14,587 nucleotides of DNA, from assembly GCA_021812865.1 (NCBI GenBank), contig JAKAMP010000009.1, positions 1-14,587 on the forward strand, given 5' to 3'. Below the pieces are notes generated by a model. That model saw only the letters and a program-made list of their open reading frames with translations, was not told the DNA's origin and ran no database searches. Positions 7,121 to 13,329 of the stretch are shown here, piece by piece. The translations under genes were made by a program, and so were the position numbers. Source of the DNA: Bacteroidota bacterium (GTDB lineage Bacteria; Bacteroidota; Bacteroidia; Bacteroidales; JAAYUG01). How positions within the stretch are numbered: the first letter of the stretch is position 1; each line of letters opens with the position of its first letter.

Positions 7121-7210
7121 CATAAGAATATGCAATTCATCCATTCTTCATATAAATATCGGAAGATTTCCTGAAGTATGGTGATAATAAATTTGCCCTG
7201 AGGCATTTTT

Positions 7211-7231
7211 AAGCCCATATGATATTGGCTT
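7211..7231. repeat. 21-bp near-perfect palindrome
   Basis: Symmetric halves AAGCC-C-ATAT and ATAT-T-GGCTT surround the central G at 7221; only the C/T pair breaks symmetry. It lies 12 bp beyond the stop codon of the gene remnant at 7244-7360 (minus strand). Without a U-tract on either side it is a poor terminator, and it may be a protein-binding site or a weak hairpin. Confidence 0.35.
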
Positions 7232-7243
7232 ATTGTCAACGCT

Positions 7244-7360
7244 TTACAGCGGTGTCCACTTCTTTTTATTGATTGACCATCCCATGACTTCAGTATTTTC
7301 ATGTTCAGGATATGCCTTTTCGGGATCCAGTTTGGGACGATTCTTCAGCCGCCATAGATT
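7244..7360 (-). pseudogene. 3' remnant of an unrecognised protein gene
   Basis: On the minus strand, after an in-frame TGA (7361-7363), 38 codons translate to a strikingly protein-like C-terminus: NLWRLKNRPKLDPEKAYP, then EHENTEVMGWSINKKKWTPL and TAA (7244-7246). The mix of charged residues, prolines and three tryptophans with ordinary codons is unlike random intergenic sequence. Upstream the frame is closed by two TGAs (7361-7363 and another about 18 nt further), and no start exists, so only a tail remains. It looks like the hydrophilic end of a larger protein, perhaps the cytoplasmic tail of a membrane protein (guess). I cannot name the family. The lost upstream part would have occupied the region where thyA and its promoter now begin. 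Confidence 0.4.
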
Positions 7361-7503
7361 TCAAATATGGAGCTGTCGTCATCGCACAAGATCGTGATTA
7401 CATGATTATTTCACACTTTTTATTCTGTTGATACTTGCTGAAAATTTTTCTGATATTATTCGCAGATTTCATTCTAATTTCGTGGGAAGAAATAAAGATT
7501 GTC

Positions 7504-8298
7504 ATGAAGCAATATCTTGAGCTGCTCAATCACACCCTGAGCCATGGAGTGGAAAAGAGAGACCGGACGGGTGTAGGTACAATCAGTAACTTTGGTTACC
7601 AGATGCGTTTCAACCTGCAGGAAGGATTCCCTGCGTTGACCACCAAGAAACTTCATTTGCGTTCCATCATTTACGAACTGCTGTGGTTTTTAAAGGGTGA
7701 AACGAACCTACAGTACCTACATGACAATGGCGTGAGCATATGGGATGAATGGGCCGATCCACAGGGCAACCTGGGGCCAATTTACGGTTACCAGTGGCGT
7801 TCATGGCCGACTGCCGATGGCCGTCATGTCGATCAGGTGAGCCAGCTGATCGGATCATTGAAAAATAATCCTGATTCGCGCCGTCATATTATCAGCGCCT
7901 GGAATGTGGGCGATATTGACAAGATGGCCCTGCCGCCCTGCCATGTGCTGTTTCATTTTTATGTAGCCAACGGGAAGTTGTCGTGCCAGCTTTATCAGCG
8001 TAGCGCCGATATATTCCTGGGTGTGCCCTTCAACATTGCCTCCTATTCGCTTTTGCTGATGATGGTAGCACAGGTTACTGGTTTAGAACCTTATGAATTT
8101 ATCCATACCCTGGGGGATGCACATATTTACCTCAATCACCTGGAACAGGTGAAGCTGCAGCTTTCGCGGGAACCCCGCAAGTTACCCATGATGAAAATCA
8201 ATCCATCTGTTACCAGCATCTTCGATTTTCACTATGAGGATTTTCAGCTGGAAGGTTACGATCCTCACCCGCACATCAAGGCGCCGATAGCGGTATAA
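7504..8298 (+). CDS. thyA: Thymidylate synthase
   Basis: 264 residues, exactly the E. coli ThyA length, and key residues fall at the same numbers. Arg21 lies in KRDRTGVGT, the catalytic Cys146 in [13 protein letters not shown], Arg126/Arg127 (phosphate binding across the dimer) in DSRRHII, Asp169 and Asn177 in [12 protein letters not shown], and His207/Tyr209 in GDAHIYLNH. The enzyme methylates dUMP to dTMP in the cytosol using methylene-THF and releases dihydrofolate. The ATG at 7504 was chosen because [10 protein letters not shown] matches the family N-terminus; an upstream in-frame TTG would add 23 non-homologous residues. folA, which recycles the dihydrofolate, lies on the same strand but 2.5 kb away beyond the GH3 gene. 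The stop is 19 bp from the convergent GH3 stop. A possible -7 box, TAATTTCG (7475-7482), is one base off consensus. Confidence 0.98.
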   Translation: MKQYLELLNHTLSHGVEKRDRTGVGTISNFGYQMRFNLQEGFPALTTKKLHLRSIIYELLWFLKGETNLQYLHDNGVSIWDEWADPQGNLGPIYGYQWRSWPTADGRHVDQVSQLIGSLKNNPDSRRHIISAWNVGDIDKMALPPCHVLFHFYVANGKLSCQLYQRSADIFLGVPFNIASYSLLLMMVAQVTGLEPYEFIHTLGDAHIYLNHLEQVKLQLSREPRKLPMMKINPSVTSIFDFHYEDFQLEGYDPHPHIKAPIAV

Positions 8299-8299
8299 G

Positions 8300-8313
8300 G
8301 GATTCCGGAATCC
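8300..8313. terminator. Short palindrome between convergent thyA and GH3 genes
   Basis: GGATTCCGGAATCC is a perfect 14-bp palindrome filling most of the 19-bp gap between the two stop codons. As RNA it would form a 5-bp stem with a CCGG loop on either strand. It lacks a strong U-tract on both sides, so a weak bidirectional terminator is possible but unproven. Confidence 0.35.
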
Positions 8314-8317
8314 TGTT

Positions 8318-10624
8318 TCACTTCACCTTTAGCACCTTTGTCAAAAGGTCTGCAGAATTGCCGCCGGCCATGATCTCGAAGTCACCCGGCTGCACTTCAC
8401 GTTTCATATCCATGCCGAATGCTTCCAGCTTGTCGGAGGTGATGGTGAATTTCACCGTTTTAGTTTCCCCAGGGTTCAACGAAATCCGTGCGAAATCCTT
8501 GAGCTCTTTTACTGGTCGGGTTGGAAGGCTTACCACATCATGGATGTAGAGTTGAACAATCTCATCAGCTTTATACTTTCCGGTATTGGTCACATCCACA
8601 CTTACCTCGGCCTTTCCGTTAGCCGGTATTTCTGAAGGCTGAAGTTGCAGGTTCCCATATTTGAAGGTTGTGTAACTCAGTCCGAATCCGAAGGGCCACA
8701 GGGGAGAAGAATCGGCGAGCACGTAATTCCTAAACCTCGAAGGTTTATGATCGTAATAGCAGGGCAGTTGACCTACGGATCGGGGAATGGTCACTGTAAG
8801 TTTTCCGCTGGGGCTGACTCTCCCGAAGAGTACATCGGCCACCGCATGGCCTGTTTCCTGTCCGAGATACCAGCACTCCACAATGGCCGGCGCTGCCTGG
8901 GCAAGATAGTTGACTGTAATGGGGCGACCATTGATGAGGAGTACCACTACAGGTTTCCCGGTTGCGAGTATGGCTTTGGCGAGCTGTTCCTGGTGCCCGG
9001 CCAGGTCGAGATTATCGCGGTCGCCACGGTGTTCATCGCTCCAGGCCTCACGGCAGATCAGTTCATTCTCGCCAATCACAAGCACTACCGCATCGCTTCG
9101 CCTGGCAACATTCACGGCTTCGGTAATGAGTTTATCATCGGTTGCCTGGTCGGCCATGATGGGATTTTCGTTTACCAGCCAGTTGCATTCCTTGTTCAGC
9201 GTAAGCTTGCATCCTTCCGCATACAGCACATTCATGCGCTTTCCGGCAAAATTCCTGATGCCTTCGAGCACGCTCACTCCCTTCATGGGTGGGTTGGTAT
9301 AGCCGCCCAGGTGAATGTCGGCCGCATCAGGTCCGATTACCGCGAGGTTTTTGATCTTCAGAGTATCAAATGGAAGGGTGTTCTTTTCATTTTTGAGCAG
9401 GATCATGGCTTCCTGTGCCGCTTTCAGGGCAAGAGACTTATGTGAGCTGCAATTGGTAACCATTTCCATGGTGTCAGCATTCACATACGGGTGTTCAAAA
9501 AGTCCCGCAGTGAATTTCACCCTCAGTACATTCCTTACCGCACGGTCGAGTGCAGCCTGGGGAACTTTTCCCGATTTGACCTGTTCAACCAGTTTGGTGA
9601 AGCAGCCGCTGCCGCCAAGATCATAGTCCAGGCCGGCAATGATCGAGAGCCTTCCTGCATCGGAATAGCTATCGGCTGCATGATGATCATTGAATACCAC
9701 ATCCATTCCGCCTCCGTCGCTCATCACATAACCTTTAAAGCCCCATTCATCGCGAAGAATATCTGTAAGCAATTTGTGGTTTACGTGGTTTGGAACGCCG
9801 TCCCATTCGTTATAAGATGCCATTATGGATTGTGCATTCGCTTTTTTCACGACCATTTCGAAGGGGTAGAGGTGGTTGGAACGGAATTCCCTTTCGGAAT
9901 AATTGACCGGCGCGATGTTTCTGCCTCCTTCGGGCTGACCATGACCAGCGAAATGCTTCAGGGTAACGATTACATGCTTGTTGTCCAATATTTTTTCCCT
10001 TCCCTGCAAGCCAAATACTGCTGCCATTCCGATCCTGGAAACGAGATATGGATCTTCACTGTAACATTCCTCTGTTCTGCCCCAGCGGGGTTCGCGTGCC
10101 AGGTCAAGTACGGGCGATAAAACCTGTGTAACACCCCTTGAGCGGGCTTCGAGTGCAGCAGCTGTGAAAACCTGCTCTACAAGGGCGGTGTCCCAGGTAC
10201 TGCCCAGGGCAATGGCCTGGGGGAAGCTGGTAGCGCCCGGCGCCATATAGCCGTGCAGTGCCTCGGCAAAAGAAAATGAAGGAATCCCAAGCCTTGATTT
10301 TTCTATCAGGTATTTCTGGATGGCATTCATTCTCCGTACGGCTTCCCTTGGATTAACGGGCTTCCCTATAGCATAAACAATCCCGGCTCCATGGTATATA
10401 ACAGAGGAATCTTTGCCTCCGGTAAAATTTCCCTGGCTGTCCCATGCTGTTGAATCCTTGCAGATAAAACTTTGCAACTGGGCTACCTTTTCTTCAAGGG
10501 TCATCCTTTTCAGCAAATCTTCAACACGGGCATCCACAGAGAGAGAAGCATTTTTATATGCGGGATGATGAACTGAATTGCAGGCAACAAGCACAATAAG
10601 CAGGAAAGAAAGCAGTCGTTTCAT
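8318..10624 (-). CDS. Glycoside hydrolase family 3 beta-glycosidase, lipoprotein
   Basis: 768 residues from the ATG at 10622-10624. MKRLLSFLLIVLVAC is a lipoprotein signal with Cys15 as the anchor. The GH3 N-terminal barrel (about 35-375) has SFAEALHGYM, PVLDLAREPRWGRTEECYSE, TLKHFAGHGQPEGGRN and GFKGYVMSDGGGMD; Asp303 in this last motif is the predicted nucleophile. The C-terminal alpha/beta domain (about 400-610) follows, with VLVIGENELICREAW near 514-528, where the acid/base Glu is expected, and LLINGRPITV. A fibronectin-III-like domain (about 655-765) starts after PLWPFGFGLSYTTF. It should release terminal sugars from beta-linked oligosaccharides in the periplasm or at the cell surface; the specific sugar is unclear. 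An ATG 7 codons upstream is also in frame but would spoil the signal peptide. The nucleophile is followed by Gly where Trp is common. No SusC/D genes adjoin it. Confidence 0.94.
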   Translation of the reverse strand: MKRLLSFLLIVLVACNSVHHPAYKNASLSVDARVEDLLKRMTLEEKVAQLQSFICKDSTAWDSQGNFTGGKDSSVIYHGAGIVYAIGKPVNPREAVRRMNAIQKYLIEKSRLGIPSFSFAEALHGYMAPGATSFPQAIALGSTWDTALVEQVFTAAALEARSRGVTQVLSPVLDLAREPRWGRTEECYSEDPYLVSRIGMAAVFGLQGREKILDNKHVIVTLKHFAGHGQPEGGRNIAPVNYSEREFRSNHLYPFEMVVKKANAQSIMASYNEWDGVPNHVNHKLLTDILRDEWGFKGYVMSDGGGMDVVFNDHHAADSYSDAGRLSIIAGLDYDLGGSGCFTKLVEQVKSGKVPQAALDRAVRNVLRVKFTAGLFEHPYVNADTMEMVTNCSSHKSLALKAAQEAMILLKNEKNTLPFDTLKIKNLAVIGPDAADIHLGGYTNPPMKGVSVLEGIRNFAGKRMNVLYAEGCKLTLNKECNWLVNENPIMADQATDDKLITEAVNVARRSDAVVLVIGENELICREAWSDEHRGDRDNLDLAGHQEQLAKAILATGKPVVVLLINGRPITVNYLAQAAPAIVECWYLGQETGHAVADVLFGRVSPSGKLTVTIPRSVGQLPCYYDHKPSRFRNYVLADSSPLWPFGFGLSYTTFKYGNLQLQPSEIPANGKAEVSVDVTNTGKYKADEIVQLYIHDVVSLPTRPVKELKDFARISLNPGETKTVKFTITSDKLEAFGMDMKREVQPGDFEIMAGGNSADLLTKVLKVK

Positions 10625-10644
10625 GGTGATAGATTTAATCAGCA

Positions 10645-10675
10645 TAAATGTAGGTAATGTTTACAGAATCTCCAA
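10645..10675 (-). promoter_or_regulatory. Promoter of the GH3 gene
   Basis: On the minus strand TTG (10673-10675) is followed after exactly 20 nt by TACATTTA (10645-10652), one base from TAnnTTTG, so both -33 and -7 elements are present at proper spacing. Transcription would start near 10638-10640, downstream of the ATG at 10645 and upstream of the one at 10624, supporting the shorter protein. A second, perfect -7 box TACCTTTG lies at 10713-10720 (minus) but lacks a -33 match. Confidence 0.5.
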
Positions 10676-10766
10676 TGGTTATCCCTGCTTCTTTCACTTC
10701 ATTGCTATGCTGCAAAGGTAATGAAGAGGATTTGCCGTGCAGGTGTTTTCATCCCGACGAATTGCT

Positions 10767-10774
10767 TACTTTTG
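10767..10774 (+). promoter_or_regulatory. Promoter -7 box (TACTTTTG) for folA
   Basis: Perfect TAnnTTTG match ending 28 nt before the folA ATG at 10803, with a T-rich -33 region (TTTTC at 10746-10750) and no clean TTTG. Predicted start at about 10780 lies downstream of the in-frame GTG at 10737, so that longer start is unlikely. It is divergent from the GH3 promoter. Confidence 0.55.
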
Positions 10775-10802
10775 TTCATTCTCAAACTCAATCTTCCCCT
10801 GT

Positions 10803-11306
10803 ATGGAAAAAACAGGTAAGCAGATATCCATCATTGTGGCCATAGCCGAGAATTTAGCCATTGGGCTTAATAACCAGCTTTTATGGCATATACCCGATGA
10901 TCTGAAGCGTTTCAAACGGCTAACTTCAGGGCATACCGTGGTGATGGGCAAACGTACCTATGAATCCTTACCCAGGCGGCCCTTGCCAAACCGGAGAAAT
11001 CTTGTGATTACTGATCTGGCCGGTGAGCAGATCGATGGTTGCACCATGGCCTATTCCATAGAGGATGCAGTTCGGAAAATGGATGCAGCTGCTGAAAACT
11101 TTATTATCGGCGGAGGGTCCGTTTACAGGCAGTTTTTACCCTATGCCAGCCGGTTGTACATAACCTGGGTGCACCGGTCGTTTGAAGCCGATACGTTTTT
11201 TCCTGAGATTAAAAAGGAAGAATGGCAACTGGTGTCGGAAGAAAATATTCCCGATGGCGGGGAAGCCGACTTCGGATATTCCTATTGCATTTACGAAAGA
11301 AAGTGA
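10803..11306 (+). CDS. folA: Dihydrofolate reductase
   Basis: 167 residues, normal for a bacterial type I DHFR. Visible signatures are ISIIVAIAENLAIGLNNQLL at the N-terminus, WHIPDDLKRFK with Trp28 and the catalytic acid Asp32 (E. coli Trp22, Asp27), VVMGKRTYESLP and NRRNLVIT for NADPH binding, FIIGGGSVYRQFLP, and DTFFPEI. It reduces dihydrofolate to tetrahydrofolate with NADPH, regenerating the cofactor consumed by ThyA. The usual LPW motif reads LLW here, a mild variation near the active-site loop. The ATG at 10803 is preferred over an in-frame GTG at 10737 because homology begins a few residues after this Met and the promoter lies in between. It ends in TGA, showing TGA is used as stop. 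It converges on the RHH/ParA operon with 28 bp between the stops. Confidence 0.97.
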   Translation: MEKTGKQISIIVAIAENLAIGLNNQLLWHIPDDLKRFKRLTSGHTVVMGKRTYESLPRRPLPNRRNLVITDLAGEQIDGCTMAYSIEDAVRKMDAAAENFIIGGGSVYRQFLPYASRLYITWVHRSFEADTFFPEIKKEEWQLVSEENIPDGGEADFGYSYCIYERK

Positions 11307-11334
11307 CAGAAGCGTTGTTTCCTATGGGGATGAA

Positions 11335-11679
11335 TTAAAGCTGTTTCAGAGGGAAATCCTTGTTTTCTTTTGCTATTAATGCATCGCGGAGGCGAAGACC
11401 TTTCAATCCCAGGTAATGGGTGAGGGCATGCCGCAAGAGGTCTTCATATTGATGGCCCGTTTCGGCGGACAGCAGTTTGAATTTTTCGAGGATTTCCATA
11501 TCAATGGATTGTCCCAGTTCGGTTTCATCGAAAGGCACAACCGGTGGCAGAACATTAACTTCCGGCTCAATCCCTTCATTGGCTGCAGGCTTTTCCGGTT
11601 CGGCATCGGCGGTGATGAACTGCGCCTTGCTGAGCAGGGCTTTCTGAAAGTCAGCAATATTCTTCTTATTTTTCGCCAT
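11335..11679 (-). CDS. Small ribbon-helix-helix-like protein, putative partner of the adjacent ParA ATPase
   Basis: 114 residues, three parts. The basic N-terminus (MAKNKKNIADFQKALLSKAQ) is followed by an acidic, Pro-rich, probably disordered linker (about 22-55). The C-terminal region about 57-92 (SIDMEILEKFKLLSAETGHQ, then YEDLLRHALTHYL) fits the strand-helix-helix pattern of ribbon-helix-helix DNA-binding proteins. Its ATG lies inside the end of the ParA gene (14-bp overlap), implying translational coupling. In plasmid type Ib partition systems, small RHH proteins bind the centromere and use a basic, flexible N-terminus to stimulate the ParA ATPase. The layout here is the same, but assignment as a centromere-binding protein is inference. 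I do not recognise a named family. Confidence 0.75.
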   Translation of the reverse strand: MAKNKKNIADFQKALLSKAQFITADAEPEKPAANEGIEPEVNVLPPVVPFDETELGQSIDMEILEKFKLLSAETGHQYEDLLRHALTHYLGLKGLRLRDALIAKENKDFPLKQL

Positions 11680-12430
11680 ACAATTTCCTGATTTCTTTGG
11701 CTAATTGCATAAAATCTTCAGCACCCCTCGATTTCGGGGCATATTCAAAGATAGTCTGGCTGAAGGCAGAGGATTCCATCAGGTTGATATCCTGCCTGAC
11801 TTTGGTGCGTAAAATCTTTTTACCAATCTGCGTATTTGATTCGATATTGGATACCACGGCCTGTCCGAATTTGATTCTCGAGGTATAGCGGATCAGCAGA
11901 ATGCCGGTGAGCTCCAGCTGGGGATTAAGGCGTTTTTTTACTTTGTCTGCAACGGTAAGAATCTTATCCAGACCGATAAAAGCAAAGTTTTCGGTCTGCA
12001 TGGGAACGATGAAGTGGTCGGCTGCCACCAGGGAGTTGATGGAGTATATGCCCAGGCTAGGCGGACAGTCGATGAAAATATAATCGAAGTCGTTCTGCAC
12101 TTTTTCCAGCGCCTCTTTTAAAAGGTATTCGCGGCCCGGTTCACTGTTTATCATTACTTCGTACTCGAGCAGCTTGTCAGATCCCGGAACCACTTTTATG
12201 GAATCGTGATCATGCATAACCTCGTCCCAACCGACTGAGTTAAGCATCAGGGATCCCACATGCGGTTCGGAGTGAGGGACACCTAATGCACTGCTCAGAT
12301 TACACTGGCTGTCCAGGTCAATCAGAAGAACTTTCTTTTTTAGCCTTGCCATAGCGGCGCCTAGGTTCAGGGTAGTAGTGGTTTTGCCCGTTCCTCCTTT
12401 ATTATTGATGATAGTATATATTTTTGCCAT
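11666..12430 (-). CDS. ParA/Soj-family P-loop ATPase
   Basis: 254 residues from the ATG at 12428-12430. It is a deviant Walker-A ATPase: KGGTGKTT at 11-18 with signature Lys11 and Lys16, Walker A' LLIDLDSQCNL with Asp38/Asp40, and Walker B YIFIDCPPSLG with Asp121. The third Gly-Val of the classic KGGVGKTT is Gly-Thr here. No N-terminal helix-turn-helix is present, so it is the short (Soj or type Ib) form. These ATPases dimerise on ATP, bind nucleoid DNA non-specifically, and position DNA or protein cargo. The next gene, overlapping by 14 bp, encodes an RHH-like protein, not a ParB with a CTPase domain. No replication or conjugation genes adjoin it. An ATG at 12475 would add 15 residues outside the conserved fold and was not chosen. 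Confidence 0.93.
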   Translation of the reverse strand: MAKIYTIINNKGGTGKTTTTLNLGAAMARLKKKVLLIDLDSQCNLSSALGVPHSEPHVGSLMLNSVGWDEVMHDHDSIKVVPGSDKLLEYEVMINSEPGREYLLKEALEKVQNDFDYIFIDCPPSLGIYSINSLVAADHFIVPMQTENFAFIGLDKILTVADKVKKRLNPQLELTGILLIRYTSRIKFGQAVVSNIESNTQIGKKILRTKVRQDINLMESSAFSQTIFEYAPKSRGAEDFMQLAKEIRKLYGEK

Positions 12431-12597
12431 GGGTGCCTGCAGATTGAAAGGTTGGCTGACTCCGTTGAAGGACATAAAAATAGAAAGCTTTCCTTAGAAA
12501 TCCTAAAAAATAAGGTATTGACCCATTGATATTCCAAGCCAGAATAATAAAATCAAAAAAAAAGACTATTTTTTCAAAAAATTAAATCCCGATTTCT

Positions 12598-13056
12598 ATG
12601 AAAAAAATCATCCTGTTATGCACCGCCCTGATCCTTTTTTCCTTGTATTCACTGGGACAGATTGCTCCAGAAGACAAAATTGTTGGTGTTTATCTTACAG
12701 CCACGAAAACTTCCCAGGTAAGGGTATTTAAAGCCACTGATAACAAATATTATGGTAAAGTAGCATGGATTACCTTGGAAAGCAGGAATAAAATAGATTC
12801 TCTCAACCCTGATCCCAAACTACGAACGCAGAAAAGATTAGGCATGCTCATTCTGAGAGGGTTATCATATAATGCCAAGGAGCAGAAATGGGAGAACGGG
12901 ACGGTTTATGATCCGGATAATGGAAAGACTTACGATTGTTTCCTTTGGTTCGATCCTGCCAATCCTTCTGTACTCAAGCTGAAAGGGTACGTACTGGGTA
13001 TGCGCTTCATCGGAAGGGAATCCGAATGGATAAAAGAGGCCAAGCTGAGGGATTAG
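12598..13056 (+). CDS. DUF2147 domain-containing secreted protein
   Basis: 152 residues. A Sec signal peptide spans about 1-20 (MKKIILLCTALILFSLYSLG, then Q). The mature part is a single DUF2147 domain: IVGVYLTATKTSQVRVFKA, then YYGKVAWITLES, then NPDPKLRTQKRLGMLILRGL, then WENGTVYDPDNGKTYDC, then LKLKGYVLGMRFIGRESEW. Members are exported, small beta-rich proteins of unknown biochemical role, common in Proteobacteria and Bacteroidota. It diverges from the ParA operon across about 170 bp of very AT-rich sequence. I see no good Shine-Dalgarno; A/T-rich sequence before the ATG is usual for the phylum. Codon use matches its neighbours. Confidence 0.9.
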   Translation: MKKIILLCTALILFSLYSLGQIAPEDKIVGVYLTATKTSQVRVFKATDNKYYGKVAWITLESRNKIDSLNPDPKLRTQKRLGMLILRGLSYNAKEQKWENGTVYDPDNGKTYDCFLWFDPANPSVLKLKGYVLGMRFIGRESEWIKEAKLRD

Positions 13057-13105
13057 TTCATTCTGTGCTTATCAGAATATTTCCCATTTTCGGATTGAGT
13101 AATGG

Positions 13106-13135
13106 CAGGACAGAGACCGTTTGGCTTCTGTCCTG
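13106..13135 (+). terminator. Possible terminator hairpin after the DUF2147 gene
   Basis: Perfect 9-bp arms CAGGACAGA (13106-13114) and TCTGTCCTG (13127-13135) with a 12-nt loop lie 50 bp after the stop codon. The following sequence (ACCGGCATTTTCTCC) has only a delayed, short T-run, so termination efficiency is uncertain. Confidence 0.4.
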
Positions 13136-13175
13136 ACCGGCATTTTCTCCTTCTCCGGTTCAGAAGATATGGAGG

Positions 13176-13192
13176 ATGTTGTGCTACAACAT
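13176..13192. promoter_or_regulatory. Inverted repeat upstream of kup
   Basis: Perfect 7-bp arms ATGTTGT and ACAACAT with the spacer GCT form a 17-bp operator-like palindrome 86 bp before the kup -7 box. No U-tract follows at once, so a terminator is unlikely. A regulator site for kup is possible but unsupported by any known motif. Confidence 0.3.
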
Positions 13193-13277
13193 TTCTGTAA
13201 AATATTTATAAACAATTCGTTGAGGTGGATCGCCAGATTTTTTCCATGATTAATGAATAAATCAGGCAACAGTTTAT

Positions 13278-13285
13278 TACATTTG
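13278..13285 (+). promoter_or_regulatory. Promoter -7 box (TACATTTG) for kup
   Basis: Exact TAnnTTTG match 44 nt before the kup ATG at 13330. Expected transcription start near 13291 gives a leader of about 39 nt. The -33 position has no clear TTG. Confidence 0.55.
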
Positions 13286-13329
13286 CACACTTTTTTCCAA
13301 ATTTTTCCAGGCATAGTCCTGATTAACAA

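Noticed and set aside
7188..7195. Exact TAAATTTG -7 box on the plus strand
   Set aside because: It lies about 310 bp before thyA with no gene or clear RNA just downstream; chance occurrence in AT-rich sequence is likely.
7084..7302. 72-codon minus-strand open frame overlapping the AI-2E start
   Set aside because: It overlaps the AI-2E N-terminal codons in another frame and covers the gene remnant, whose own frame looks far more protein-like.
8645..10120. Long open frames on the plus strand (8645-9445 and 9491-10120) opposite the GH3 gene
   Set aside because: They are antisense shadows of a well-supported GH3 coding sequence and show no recognisable domain, signal or promoter.
12431..12597. 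AT-rich gap between ParA and DUF2147 genes as a partition site
   Set aside because: I looked for iterated or inverted repeats typical of centromere sites and saw only homopolymer A/T runs and short chance repeats.
13072..13329. 85-codon minus-strand open frame upstream of kup
   Set aside because: It overlaps the kup promoter, has low-complexity Lys/Cys/Ser composition and shows no family resemblance; most likely chance.
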